Positions 21,630-34,426 are shown, counted from the first letter of the stretch. The stretch: 64,000 nucleotides of DNA from Hygrophila difformis (GCA_030278955.1 JAOANR010000012.1:27707977-27771976), one strand, 5' to 3'. The notes: generated by a model not told the origin, from the letters alone. Numbers and translations: made by a program.

Positions 21630-23797
21630 ATGGCGACAGCTCTCACTGCGAAAAGTGCCGCATCTACAATCAGAAAAGCTTCGTTTCTCTTCAGAAGTTC
21701 TTTCAGCTTCCTACGCAATCTCAGCACCGCCCAAAACGCTGCGACGGTGGAATCGGCGGCGGGGGCGGTGGACGCCGAAGCGAAGAAGCCGAAGCGGAAG
21801 AAGAAGAAGAACCTATTCGAAGTGGCTCAGTTTCTCCCAAACTGGGGACTAGGCTATCACATGGCCAAAACTCACTGGACAGGCGTCTCTTATGAGATAA
21901 CTAAGATCAATCTATACAAGGTAATTTTATCCTTTACTCGATTCTCTGATGATTGAATTTTGATTTCGCTCTATCAATTATACCTGCATTTTACATGTGG
22001 TTTAGTAGTAAGCAACTGTGTGGCTGATCTTACTGTTTTAATGGTATACTCCTAAAATGTTAGTTTGGAGCCCATTGACAATTTGTTGTTTTATTAGTAC
22101 TGTCATTGTATCTGTAATTGTTTTTGTAGTACTGTTTTTAAGCTTCTTGGTGGTTTTTGCAGGATGGAAGACATGGGAAGGCCTGGGGGATTGCTCACAA
22201 AAATGGTGAGTTCTTCCTACTCTTCTTTGTTCAATGCCCCTCTAGATCAATATGCATAATTTTTTTTAGATGCTATACTTAAGTGTACTAATATTGAGGA
22301 GACATGATTAAATAGAATGAGGTAGAAATTGAAAAATGAAGAATCGGTACTGTAATATGATTAGAATTTTGGGGCAAAAGTTTCTCCTAAAACAGAGTAA
22401 ATTTTGAGATGGAGGGAGCATGATTTGGGAAAACATTTTTAATTCCTTCAGTAAAAGTCATATAGTGTTTTAACCTGCAGTTTGTTGTTCTGAATGTACA
22501 TTTGAATTTGTTGGTTTATATTTGAGTGGATGGATTGCCATCCTTAATTTTGGTCATCTGGAATATATGTATTGTTTTTGGGGAAACATAGAAGGAAGTG
22601 ATGAGATCATAAGACATTATTATAGAAGTACCCCCTCCGTCCCATTTGAGATGTCACATTTCTTTTGGGCACGATATTTTACGTAGAATGAGTTATTGTG
22701 TTAATGTGGATTAAATAGTTGATGTGATGTTTGTTTGAAGGAGTAAAAATTTTTTAAATAAGGAAATGTGACAATTGAAGTGTGACGGACCAAAATAGAA
22801 AATGAGACATTTGAAATGAGACGGAGGGGGTAACATTTATAGCAGAGAATCATGTTGGAGATTCTTCTAGTTATGTTTTGTGCCCCTAGGGTTCTAATGT
22901 TCAACACCATTTCTACGATAGATGTCAGTACTTACATTTTGTACAAGCAAGCTAGCTCATTTCATTACTCGTGCTAAGTTCACATAGGTCGAATATTTTG
23001 TCATTGGTCCCGATTAATCCCATTGACACAACCTTCCAAATAAGTTTGTAGGAAAAATGTGCATCTTTAGAAATGATTTAGCTGGGGAACCTCATTATTA
23101 TGAACTTGCTCTGTCATAGCATTTTTATTTTCTCTTGCACAATGTAAAAGCATTGGCACCTATTACAAAAGGCTTGATATCGATTTCCATGACTAAATTA
23201 AGAAACGGTATAATGCTTTTGGAACATTAAAGTGAACATAATGGATACAATTGGCTATGGAATTTAGAAACCAGCTTAACTGGTGCAACATTAAATACTT
23301 GATTATATCTCTATTAGGCCAACTTCAAGTAGTCACAATCGAGTAGTACTGCAGTAAGCAAAGTATTGTTAAAATGGAAGTGGTTTCATGTGTTATTTAG
23401 TGACGTTTCTCTCTTGGGAGTTGGGGAATGTGGGACCTTCAGCATCATATTTGAATATTTTTAATTTAATCTATGTTTTTCTGTCAATCCTTTCTGTTTC
23501 CAGCCTTTTTTTGCTTGATAATAGATTCTTTTTTTATTTTGATGTTTTTTTTTTCCTTTTATATATATGCCTATTATCATATGCAATTCTTTGGTTTTTC
23601 CCATGTACAATTTGTTAAAAAGGAAAAAAAAGGGATTAGGAGGGATAAAAATTAAAGGCATTATGCTTCCTGCAGGTACACCAATTGCGGAATCTCCAAA
23701 GAAAATAAGTGGGGTTCATAAGCGCTGCTGGAGATACATCCCCAACACCAAAAGAATAGTAAAAAGTGCCCCACAACAAAACCCGCAATCAGTTTGA
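21630..23797 (+). CDS. MRPS34: Mitochondrial small ribosomal subunit protein mS34
   Basis: Three exons, 21630-21920, 22163-22205 and 23676-23797, join in phase (291 + 43 + 122 = 456 bp) to give 151 aa. All introns are GT-AG. The N-terminus (MATALTAKSAASTIRKASFL) is rich in Ala, Ser and Arg and lacks acidic residues, as in a mitochondrial presequence. A basic KPKRKKKKN stretch follows. The conserved part is LFEVAQFLPNWGLGYHMAKT then HWTGVSYEITKINLYKDGRH. This matches the plant family annotated as 28S ribosomal protein S34 / mS34, a mitoribosome structural protein. The ATG at 21630 is chosen because a second ATG at 21625 is out of frame with the conserved exons. A MITE lies in intron 2. Assignment rests on memory of the family. 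Confidence 0.85.
22629..22832. mobile_element. Stowaway-like MITE in mS34 intron 2
   Basis: Ends TACCCCCTCCGTCCCATTT and its inverted copy GAGACGGAGGGGGTA enclose 204 bp. The interior includes TGTGACGGACCAAAATAG near the right end. Intronic and non-coding. Confidence 0.75.
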
Positions 23798-24396
23798 CTC
23801 ACCAGGCAGAAATTTCAATGTCTAAGCTGCAAGGCCAAGATCCCAAATATCCGGTATGTTGTCATATGATAGTCGCAACTACAATCATGCACAACACCTG
23901 TCATTTGTCATGTGACTTTCGAAATTTGTTCTGCATTTTCTGTTGATCTTTTGAATACAAGTTCTATAGCCTTGCTAAGCCTTGCTTTGATTCCCATTGG
24001 ATTTAGTATATCTTGTCAAAGGAATATCCTTCCTTGTATGCTGGAGCTGTTCTAGTAATGTCCAGATTTCAGTAGTGATTCCACAGTACTGCGGGTTCAA
24101 TGATGGTGCTAACAAGGAATTCCCAAGCATATGTCATTATTAAAATTAAAATATATAGTTATTTATTATATATTGTAATATATTACTCAAAATGGTTTAT
24201 TCATTAATTATATACTCATGGAATTACCGTTTAACTAACTTGGTTAAGGCTTCAGCATTTTGTTTTAAGAAGAGTTCTATATATTCACTTCCTAAGTTCG
24301 CCTTTGTAAGTTGTGCAATGAAAGTACATCTTCTAGCAATGAAAGTTCATCAATTACATATCCATTCGAGCACACGTTCATATATAAATATAAAAG
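23798..24396. other. mS34 3' region and spacer
   Basis: Contains the presumed mS34 3'UTR and AT-rich spacer up to the hAT-like element at 24397. No other gene is visible. Confidence 0.45.
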
Positions 24397-25113
24397 TAGG
24401 GATGGCAAAAAAAGCCCATACCCAATGGTGAAAACCGAAAACAGAAGGATTATCGGGGATGGGCCGGGGATTGGGATTTTTTCGGGGATTCTTTTGGGGA
24501 CGGGGGAAGTAGTCCCTGCCCCGGCCCATCCCCGATATATTTAATATATTATTTATTATATATTTTATATATTATAGTTAATATTTTATACATTATATTT
24601 TATAAATTTTACTCATCCAATCCAAAATAATTGCAAAATGAATGAGAACTTGATATAGTCGTTATGTCACTAACTCCCACTCTTATGATTGAGGGTTGGA
24701 TTCCCCCACTTGGCATCTCTGCCCCCTATCCTTCCCCTTACCCTTTTAAATTTGTATAGCATGGACTTCCACCACCCATTTATTTGACCTTTTGGCTTCG
24801 CAAAATAAAAAATAATTACTAAAACTCATTTATTTGATGGGTTGATTATATATTAGAAAAACATTAAAATTTGATGTGGATTATGGTTTATTATTAAACA
24901 ATACATTTGTATGTTTTAATATTATAATTTATGAAATTGAAAGTTGGCTTAAATAATATGAATTTGGTCCTCCCAATTACCGAAAAAATAGAAAAATAGC
25001 TTATAAGTAAATCCCCGACGAGGAACGGGCCGGTTTTGGGGACTAAAAATGCTAATGGTTTTGGGGATGGGGATGTTACTCCCCGCCCCAAAACCGGCCT
25101 ATTGCCATTCCTA
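24397..25113. mobile_element. hAT-like non-autonomous element, GGGGA-rich
   Basis: Ends TAGGGATGGCAA and TTGCCATTCCTA are inverted repeats of the hAT type. Flanks TATAAAAG (24389-24396) and TATAAAAA (25114-25121) form an 8-bp target duplication with one mismatch. Both arms are rich in CGGGGATGGG-like and CCCCGCCCC-like motifs and pair with each other. A SINE-like insertion occupies 24643-24812. There is no transposase ORF. Confidence 0.75.
24643..24812 (+). mobile_element. SINE-like sequence nested in the hAT-like element
   Basis: GAGGGTTGGATTCCCCC near 24685 resembles the tRNA-type B box. The 3' part ATGGACTTCCACCACCC, then TTTTGGCTTCGCAAAATAAA, matches the 3' part of the minus-strand SINE at 62.0 kb (ATGGACTCTCACCACCC, then TTTGGCTTCTC and A-run). 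Boundaries are approximate. Confidence 0.5.
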
Positions 25114-26565
25114 TATAAAAAATCACTCTGTATATAATAAATGAAGTTGATATGTTAGTTATACAAGTAAATGGTATTGGTAGATTTGTATGGCATGAGC
25201 ATTGCTTGCAGCTCCCTGTATATGGATGTTTAAATTATCTTCATGACAAATGACTCAAGAATTGAATCCCAAATGTTCACCTTAGAATGTGTGAGATTTA
25301 TGAAGTTCCAAGTTCAAGTATAAAGTGAGGGACCTATAGATGGGGTAAGTTGAATTCCATTCTTTGCTCTTTCAAAAAGTACTTGGAAAAGTGATTACCT
25401 CTTTTGAAATTTGAATCTTGCACTTACCATTGACTGTATGTGGATGGACGTTTGGTATATAAAGTTACTTTGGAGTCACTAACAACCGAACTTTGTATTC
25501 CACTTTCAATTGTTCTTAATTATCATTCCTACAATAGGGTTTAGTGGCTGCATACTAGTAGGCAATACAAAATAAGTAGGGGCCCTAAAAGGTTCAGTAC
25601 ATGGATCTTGTTTGTATTATACAGGCAACACACTCGTGTTCCCATCGAGCTTCAACTTTCCTTCAAAGAAAAAAAAAATGGAATGATTCCCTATTGGATA
25701 AGAGCACAAGAAGGCCAAATAAGCTTCATCATACGTACAAAGAATTGGCATTTGTCCTCAAATCTTTGCAATTGAATCACATTTAGAACGCACGATATGA
25801 TAATATACCCCAACTCTAAATACATGTAACCATATCCTGTTGTAACCATATCCGCTTGCCTGTTTTACCTCGGGCAAGTGCGATAGATTGAACCAAGGTT
25901 GCGAAATGGTGAGAAACGCTTGTGTCAAAGGTCAAAAATCAATTCTGAAGCTATAGTAGTAGCTTGTAAAATCAAAGTGCTTTGTGCTTAATGTAAACTA
26001 TATTTTGAGTTCCTTGGAATGTATTTGAAGTTCAGTGCATCTCTAAACATTTCAAATCATCTCTCAAGTCCTTCCTTTAATCATCCACGTTTTCCCCAGA
26101 ATTAAGCATTTTTCCTATATTCAGATTTTGCATTGAACTATATAAAAACACATTATTTGACAAAGCCAGGTATGCTGCAAAAAACCCCCACTGATTAAAA
26201 ATGGCATTCAAAAGCAAAAGCCAAGGCAGGTGTAGCAAAAAAAAAAAACAAGCTACTTCCATTGAGGCGTAATAAAAGCAAAGAGGACTAACCCTTGATT
26301 GTGAGTGAAGGAAGAAGGAAAAGATGTACACTTGTGGTTCTTCAGCCATTTCCATATTCTTTCAACTTCCATGACTCTGTTGAATATAAATATCTAATTG
26401 AATAAATCATAGCAAAAACATTTTGTAATTGCCAGAGTCAATTAAACTCAAAGCAATGAATTGGCTTATCGAAAAAAAAAAAAAAAAATTAAACTCAAAG
26501 CATGTCTCAGCCTATGCCACCACCCCCACTTCCTAATTCCTGAAACCCTCAACAAGATTCATCAT
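25114..26565. other. Intergenic DNA without recognised gene
   Basis: Several ORFs shorter than 95 codons lie here, including one at 26355-26077 on the minus strand, with no family features. An A17 run is at about 26472-26488. I see nothing else. Confidence 0.45.
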
Positions 26566-26939
26566 GAATAAGAACCAGAACGTTATCTATTTACCGATAA
26601 TTATCAAATTCGTCATTTAAATTTTGCTAATTACTAAAACAGTCATGTAACAATCATCTTGTGACCAATTTCGTTATGGGAACATTTTAGCAAATTATTT
26701 TTAGGTCCCTAAGGGCATGTCAACAAATTATTTTAAGGATTAAACTGCATAAAGTCAAAGTTTTCTGGTTTTCTGGGATAAAAACTAACATTTAAAAGTT
26801 CAGGAACCTAAAAATAATTGTTGAAAATGACATCAGGACAAAATTGGACAGTTATAGGACTATTTTAATAACTAGCAAAATTAAATGACGAAATTGGTAA
26901 TTATCTATACATATATAAGACGTTTCTGGTTCTTATTCC
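26566..26939. mobile_element. Foldback MITE, copy 1 (about 374 bp, self-complementary)
   Basis: The whole unit is close to an inverted repeat: GAATAAGAACCAGAACG on the left; on the right, read in reverse, GGAATAAGAACCAGAAACG. Both arms share TTTTGCTA..TACTAAAA and CCTAAAAATAATT blocks. Flanks GATTCATCAT and GCTCCATCAT could be a diverged 10-bp target duplication. The same family, interrupted by a LINE, is at 31430-34416. MULE-like origin is inferred from the duplication size. Confidence 0.65.
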
Positions 26940-27035
26940 AGCTCCATCATCCTTTGAGTATCGTCTTTTGCATCGAGACATTTGTTTTTATAAAGATCCC
27001 TGTGAAACTTCAAGAACTCATTTTTATAGCTCCAA

Positions 27036-27170
27036 TTATGTAGTAACATCATTATCTTCCATCATTCCAAAAGCATTTATAGCAACAGGGCCAACTTTCT
27101 TGATTTGTATTGATAGTCTTTCCACTTCCTTGAACATATGAACCTTCCCCGTCACAACAATTTTTTCATT
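27036..27170 (-). pseudogene. Possible terminal exon of an unrecognised gene, or a remnant
   Basis: A 44-codon open segment follows an AG acceptor (27171-27172) and ends with TAA at 27036-27038. It encodes a charged, globular-looking peptide beginning NEKIVVTGKVHMFKEVERLS and continuing IQIKKVGPVAINAFGMMEDN. Its composition looks like real protein, unlike neighbouring short ORFs, but I could not find a convincing upstream exon and do not recognise the family. Confidence 0.3.
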
Positions 27171-27707
27171 CTAAGTCATCTAATATGCTTCATAAACCAT
27201 CCCAAATAAATGCAAGCATAATTTACATCTGAATATGGACCATCTCCTGTGAATTGTTCTCATTCTTACACAACACAACCTCCAGCTCTGTCCACTTTAC
27301 ATTTAAAATCCCTCTGTAGTTGCTCTGATAGGAACTGCAATTTCAACCCCAGGCGAACGTTGTCAGATCAAATTGAGAGAGTACAAGATTTCTGCTGTTC
27401 ATTGATCCCTTTGAAAAAGGGTTCATCATTCATTCATGATATCCACACAAGTCCAACAAGAGTGAAACTGCACAATGGGCAATGTTAATATTAAAATGCA
27501 AGCTAACAGATGGTCATAAATACTTTGATCTTTTACTCTGATAATTACTTTATCAAACTCCTTTTAATAGCAGTACACTACACCTATCCTTGCCTCTATG
27601 AGATACATATTCCAGTAGCATTGAACTTATTTCCTAATGTAACAAAAAGAAACGAAAACCATATAGCAAGCAAACAGAAAGTACACCCTTAACTTTCATT
27701 AACTATA

Positions 27708-30700
27708 CTATACAAGGCTAACCAAACTATCGTCACTTGCATCCATAAGCTTCTTAGGATCACACCGGTAGCTCGCAATGTACTTACCATCCCCGAGTAA
27801 TGGAGAGACATCATAATCATTTTTCGCTTTTTTCGCCTCATGATGTTCAAAAGATCTGCATCTTTGAAGAATTTGCAAAACCTCGTTCATGGAAGGCCTG
27901 CTCATGGGCAATGGACTCGTGCACATTATCCCCAGTTTGAACACAGTGGTCATTTCTTTAAGGTAGCAATCATTTCTGATATCCTCGTCTATGGCTTCTG
28001 CAATGGGGTTTTGCTCACAGTGTCTCCATGCCCATTCTGCAAGGTTTGTGTGCTCGTCTCCAAAGTTGGGCGCTTTTCCAGTTACCAGTTCAAGTAGGAC
28101 AACCCCGAAGCTGTAAACATCGACTTTCTCATTCACTTTTGTTGTGTAACCATATTCTGCATTAAAAACCAAATGTTTTTTAGCAGTCATATAGGTGTAA
28201 CTATTAGGATATGCCCCTTATGATAGCTACTAAATCAAATCTTAGGAAAAACGACGAAGATAATTATTCCTAAAATAGCCCCATAAGTAAAATCAAATGG
28301 ATTCACGGTATTCATATGCAGCCAAAAAACTCGATGAGCTACTTAACACAAATCAAAGGATACAACACTTGCCTGCATATCTCATATTGTTACAGCTTTT
28401 TTGTTCAGATATTGTGTCTTTTTCTCAATAAAGTTGAGGCTTTTGAAGCTTGAGTACAATATAATCGAACATGAATAAGACTTGAGTACTAGTGTATAGC
28501 AATTTTACCTGGGGCGATGTAGCCAAAGGAGCCAGCAACAGCTGACATGGTGTTCGCCTCGCCTTTCTTGATCATGAGCTTGGCCAAGCCAAAATCAGCT
28601 ATTTTGGCATTGAAATCCTCATCCAATAAAATGTTGCTGGACTTCACATCGCGGTGAATGACTGGAGGAATGCAACTGTGATGCATGTAGCAAAGGCCCT
28701 GTGCAGCTCCAATCGCAATTCTCAATCTAGTGGGCCAATCCAAGGTGAAGTCCCGAACAGATCCATTGAGAGATAAGCCTTTCCGGTTCTTCCCATGTAG
28801 CCATCTGTCAAGACTCTCATTCTCCATGTACTCATACACGAGAAGCTTCGAGTCATCACTTGAAATGCAGCACAAAAGCTTCACGATATTGGAATGGCGA
28901 ACAGAACCAAGTATTTGAATCTCAGCCAGGAAAGCCTTCTCGAGGAATTGATTCATGTTCTTGTCACTCCAAATCCTCTTAACTGCGACATAGTGACCTT
29001 CGTGATCCACTGCAACTTTATACACTTTGCCAGAGGCACCAGACCCAATTACGTTGCTCTCGACCAAACTGGACAGCACATTAATCTCATTGAAATCCAA
29101 TCTCTGGAATGAGGTCAACTTCCATGTTGCAAGATCGCGACTAAGCTTCCTCTTTCTGTAATCCCGAACCTTAAACAGCATCATCAATAACGCAACCAAG
29201 AAAAGCATCAGAACAAGAACTAAAACCACAGCAAGAATTTTTGTTGGCATTTTCTTGCTTTTCCTGTTTGTGGCGCGACAGCTTGGAAGGCTGGAAACTG
29301 AATATGAGGAACAAAGATTGGGGTTGTTCAAGAAACTATTTCCATAAGCCATATTATCCAATTCATCTGGGATTCGCCCCGTGAATTTATTCGAAGAAAG
29401 GTTGAGAAAAGTGAACTTCAGCTGCCCTAACTGAGGTGGGATTTCACCTGTAAACTGATTCTGTGATAAGTCCAAATACAGAAGGTTGGGCAAAGAACTG
29501 AACTCGGATGGGATTGGACCGGATAATCTGTTCCTTGCAAGATTCAAAGTATTCAGAGATTTCCAGGACACAATCTCAGATGGAAGTTCACCAGACAGAG
29601 AATTTCCATCAAGTGCCAAATTGATCAAATGACCGAGGCTTGTCAATCCCTGAGGAATTTTCCCAGAAAGCACATTGTTACTAGCTTCAAACACCATCAA
29701 ATTCTCCCAAGACGACACATCAGGAGGAATCACTCCAGAAAACCTGTTGTTACTGATTTCCAAACGAGTCAAATTCCACGCAACCTTACTCGGGAGCTTG
29801 CCTGAAAACGAGTTATCACTGAGCCTCAAACTGCTCATATCCCGAACAGACCAAATCCCCAGTGGAACCTCACCGGAAAAATTGTTGCCATAAAGCTGAA
29901 CCGTGCGCAGAGTCTGGCAATCTCCAAGTGGCTTTGGTATCTCGCCGGATAATTTGTTGTTGAAAGCAACCACACCAAGCAGAGCTCCTCTGGCGCACAA
30001 ATTCCCCGGCAAGAATCCGGTGAACTTGTTATCAGAAACTTCAAAGGATTCAAGGCTTGAGTGGATGCCCATCTCAGGAGGCAACGTCCCACTCAAATTG
30101 TTCCTGAAAAGCCTAAAGCTCTTCAGGCTTGGAATCTGGCCTATGCTTGGTGGAATATCCCCATACAGATTGTTAAAATACAGATGCAGAATCTCCAATT
30201 TTTTCAATTTCCCAAAATCTTCTGGAATTCTGCCGGTTAATTTGTTCATGGCAATATCGAGCTCTACCAAATCAAGGGATTCAATCACAGGAGGAATTGA
30301 ACCAGAAAATTGGTTGTGATACAGATAAATTCTTGTCAAGTTCTTCAGCGAGAACAATCCAACAGGAATTTCTCCGTCCATATGATTCATAGATAAATCC
30401 AAATGCTCAAGACGCGACAAATTGGCGAAGCTTTTAGGTATTTCACCGAAAACATTGGCTTTTGACATCCATACATATTTGAGATTTCGCAACTTACCGA
30501 ACGCCGGCGGTATAACCGCCGGCCGTAAGCCTTCGTTGTACGCCATCCGCAGGTTTTCGAGATTCACCAAATTCGAAATCTCCACTGGATAGCTACCGTT
30601 GAACAGGTTCATATGAAGATTCAGAGTCCGCAGCTGCGTCAAAGCCCCAATCGCCGGAGGAACATCGCCGGTGAAATTGTTCGACGATAAGTCGAGGTAC

Positions 30701-31137
30701 TGCAGCGATTTGAGCCGGTCGATGCTCGATGGAACGTTCCCGACGAAATAGTTCTGCGACAGGTCTAAGGACAGCAGATTGGAGCAGTTCAAGATCGCCG
30801 GAGGAAATTCCCCAGGGAAGTAATTGAGTCCGAGATGAAGAACGGTTAAGTTCTTCAGCGCAGCAATGGAACCTGTGATTTCGCCGCTGAGGTTGTAGTT
30901 GTTGAGGAGTATTCCGGTGACGGAGCCGTCTCCAGAGCATTGGATCTCCGGCCAATCACACGGTGAAGATGTAGCGTTCCAGGAGTGGAGCGCGTGGGGT
31001 TCACGCCAGTCGCGTTTAAGGTGCAAGAGAGCATCCCTTTCGGCGGGGGAGAATTGGGAAATGACCAAAAAGGGCGCGGAGAGGAGGAGAGTAGTGAGCA
31101 GATGGACGCCGGGGAGGAAGAAGGGCAGTTTAGTCAT
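27708..31137 (-). CDS. HSL3: LRR receptor-like kinase, HAESA-like 3 (HSL3/NUT) type
   Basis: Two exons, 31137-28509 and 28156-27708, join as APG|E..YGYTTK in phase (2629 + 449 bp) to give 1025 aa. Order: signal peptide (about 1-27), LRR N-cap with SPCDWPEIQCSG, roughly 21 plant-type LRRs to about residue 600, a C-cap with NLCSSYSVSSLPSC, one membrane helix (633-654, ILAVVLVLVLMLFLV), then a cytoplasmic kinase. The kinase has IGSGASGKVYK, VAVKR, an HRDVKSSN loop (D830, RD type) and DFG. The intron sits at the GYIAPE junction. Overall sequence, including the ETWKLTSF-like juxtamembrane (here ATWKLTSFQRLDF), resembles Arabidopsis AT5G25930 (HSL3/NUT), reported as the receptor for CTNIP/SCREW peptides in stress and stomatal signalling. 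Orthology is inferred, not tested. All key kinase residues are present. Confidence 0.92.
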
Positions 31138-31429
31138 TTGGAAGGCGGCGGGAGGCGGTGGCTATGGTGGGAGTGGTATAGCGGGTTGATGGTATGGAAT
31201 TGGAATCGTGGAATGCATGTGGTCAACTATGGAGTTTGGATCTTCTTGACTCTTGTGATTATATATAGAAATGCGAGATTACCAAAAATAACAATATACT
31301 ATTAAATTAAATTTATTTATTTACAAGTGTGGGGAAGTGGGGAGTGGTTGTTTTAAGTGGGACTCCAACTCCAACGGCTATTGTGACTATCCCACCAAAA
31401 TTATACTCCTAATGTGCTACTAATGTTCA

Positions 31430-34416
31430 GAATAAGAACAAAAAATGTGCTATATGTATTTTTTTTGTGAAACAGCCTGACAAGGCTAGCAAAGAGATAT
31501 TAAAAATGAAAATAATGAAAAAAGAAAAACACAAAACGAACAAAAGACACCACAAGCACAATCAATCCCGAGCATAAGCAGTGCCTGCCGCATCCGACTC
31601 CAATAAGCTCACTAACTCATCCGGTGGGAATGTCCAAGAAGTATAGAAGGCCTCCTAAGAGGCTGCTTTCTTCACCAATGCATCCGCCACTTGGTTACAC
31701 TCGCGAAACACATGCCGAACTACACAATCCCTCATAAGGCGCAACTCATTTCTCACCTCCTTGATCAAAGGCCAAAGGCTATGCCAGTGGCGAACCACTC
31801 CATTCACCAACTTAACCACTTCCATACTATCAACAAAACAATAGCAAAGATGGATACCTTTATGCCGAGCATACAACAGCCCAGCATACAAAGCCATAAG
31901 TTCCACTTGCAAGATTGGTCCTCTTGCAATAACGCCGCTACACGCCCCAAGCCAATGACCTTCATGACTCCTGATCACAGCCCCAACACTAGCGCATGCC
32001 GGAGCCTCCAATACACACCCATCCGTGTGTAGAATCGGCCCCGAGCACTCAACATCCTTCCAGCGAACAAGCCTTACTCCACGCTCCAGACCAGGCCTGG
32101 ACACCGCAAGCTCCAACCGACTGCTAAGGGATTCCGCCTGGAACTTCAAGCCAAGCAGGTTCATCTCCCGACCACGAAAAATCCTCGAGTTCCGTTCGCA
32201 CCAAATAACCCATAACCAAGCCACAAATTTCGACCCCCCACCTTCGCCAAGCACTTTCCAACCAAAGTCTACTCTCTGCATCAGGAACTCCCTGAATGTA
32301 ACTAAAGGAGCCAAACCCCGCCATCCTCCAAGCAGTCACCGCCCACTCACATAAGAATAGGGCATGCCTCCAATCATCTATTTCCACACCACACACCGTG
32401 CAAAGCGGCGACATGGCCATCCCACGCTGATGCCGGAGCTTATTACACGGCAATGAAGCATGGCCTATGAGCCACAATATTACTCCAATCTTCTCCGGAA
32501 TACACTGCTTCCACATCCAACTCCAACCCTTAACTTCCTCCACGTCTTGAACAAGCCAGTCATAGCCTGATTTCACCATGTAAGTCCCTTGCATGTTTCC
32601 ACGCCAATGTAAAACATCATGAGATGCATTAGATAAAAACGGCACTGGCGAATTCAGGATCTCATTCCTCACTTCCTCCGGCAGCCATGACATAACATGA
32701 TCCAATGACCATTTCCCATGAATAATAACATCCCGAATACGGAGCTCAATGTCACTAATATGAACAAATGGCACTTTATCCGCAAGGCACTCTCCTCGCC
32801 ACCAGGAAGAGAACCACAAGGAGCTCTCTCCACCTCCAACTCGCACGCCATAACCAGCCCTCATCCGTTCCCCAACCTTACACAGCGCCTTCCAAACTTT
32901 TGTACTACGATACTGAGGCTGAGGGAACACCCCCCTCTTCCAGACCATATTTAGCACGCAACACACGAACCCATAACTTATCAGCATTACTCACCAAATC
33001 CCAGACTTGGCGACCTAGCAAAGCAACATTCATCAAACGACTATCTCGAATGCCTAAACCCCCTTGCTTGCAGGATCGATTAACCGTCCTCCAGTTCACA
33101 AGGTAAAGGCCACGGTCTTCCACCCCTTTCCAAACCCAACGCCTAATCAACTTGTCCATATCATTACACACTCCCCGTGGCATCAAATGGACCTGCATCC
33201 CATACACTGGCATTGATGATAAGTCCGCTCTTGCTAAAGTAATCATCCCGGCTTTATTCAGCAAACATGACGACCAAGTAGAGAGTTTTTTCTCCACCTT
33301 TCTCATCAAGTAGTCAAAATGGGATTTCTTAATCCTACCATGGATAATAGGGAAACCCAAATACTTCCCAAGGTCGTCAACCACCATCACTCCAAGCCTT
33401 TGTATAATTAAGTTTCTGGCCAAAGTCGACGTACCAGGGGAGCAGAAGGCCCTGGACTTGGCCGCATTCATCATTAAACCCGAACAAGATCCAAAACGTT
33501 TCAGCACCTCCTCCATAGCAATAATACTTCGATCATCAATCATGGAGCACAAGATCAAATCGTCAGCAAACATTAGATGGGAAATGCCAACACCATTCGG
33601 ACTTAACTGAAGTGGCTTCCAATTACCGATAGCCACCTCCTCCATAATCAATCTAGACAATTTCTCCATCACAATCACAAATAAATAAGGCGAAAGAGGG
33701 TCACCTTGACGCAACCCTTGACCCGCCTGAATATGTCCAATAGGAGAACCATTCCAAAGAACAGAAAAACTAGACGATCGAACACACACCATAATCAATT
33801 CTCGGCAAGCTGCAGGTAATTCTAGCTCCAATAAACACACCTCCAGAAAGTCCCACCGAACCGTGTCGTATGCCTTAGCAAGATCAATTTTTAACACAGC
33901 CGCCTTACCCCCCCGTCCTTTTAGCTTCCAAGGTTGAAACAATTTCTTGCAGCAGGATACCATTATCCGACGTTCCTCTCCCGGGCAAAAAAGCTGACTG
34001 GAATGGGCTTATAATCTCACAGAGGATAGGCCGAAGTCGATTGACCAATAATTTGATAGTTTGCTATATGTATTGATAATTATTAATTTCATTCTTTAAT
34101 TTTACTAATTATTAAAATAGTTTTATAACTATACTATTGTGATCAATTTGGTATTAGAGGTATTTTAGCAAATTATTTTTAAGTTTCTAAACTTTTAAAT
34201 TGTTAATTTCTACCCTTAAGGACTTTATTATTTTGCAGTTTAATCCTAAACATAATTTATTGAAATGCCCTTAGGAACCTAAAAATAATTTGCTGAAATA
34301 TCTAAGACCAAATTGGTCACAACAAGATAGTTACAGGACTGTTTTGGTACTTAGCAAAATTAAATAACGAAATTGGTAATTATCAATACAGATGGAATGT
34401 TTTTGGTTGTTATTCC
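31430..34416. mobile_element. Foldback MITE, copy 2, split by a LINE
   Basis: The left part (31430-31460) starts GAATAAGAAC and the right part (34062-34416) ends GGTTGTTATTCC. Together they align with the foldback unit at 26566-26939. Flanks CTAATGTTCA (31420-31429) and CTAATATTCA (34417-34426) form a 10-bp target duplication with one mismatch. The LINE at 31461-34061 interrupts the left arm. Confidence 0.7.
31461..34061 (-). mobile_element. 5'-truncated LINE, family A copy 2
   Basis: A 2.6-kb minus-strand copy sits between perfect 13-bp repeats TGCTATATGTATT (31448-31460 and 34062-34074). It begins inside the reverse transcriptase. Open segments: 33963-32905 (RT with intact FADD in ISHLMFADDLILC), 32987-32124 (RT C-terminal part and zf-RVT) and 32314-31655 (RNase H with HTDGC and DSMEVV motifs). 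Changes of frame between them show it is dead. The T-run at the 3' end is short. Sequence resembles the full-length copy at 11.1-16.8 kb and the intact copy at 48-52 kb. Confidence 0.9.
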
Positions 34417-34426
34417 CTAATATTCA

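Noticed and set aside
21625..21852. Alternative 75-codon ORF overlapping the mS34 start
   Set aside because: Out of frame with the conserved exons. The basic stretch is a frameshifted reading of the same DNA, and no splice continuation fits.
26077..26355. Minus-strand 92-codon ORF rich in Phe and Leu
   Set aside because: No family features, and the pyrimidine-rich strand explains the composition.
29903..30319. Plus-strand ORF of 138 codons opposite the HSL3 LRR region
   Set aside because: Antisense shadow caused by the repetitive LRR coding sequence.
12257..34061. Endogenous viral or LTR-retrotransposon polymerase
   Set aside because: The reverse transcriptase is paired with an AP endonuclease and poly(A) tails, with no integrase, protease or LTRs; these are LINEs.
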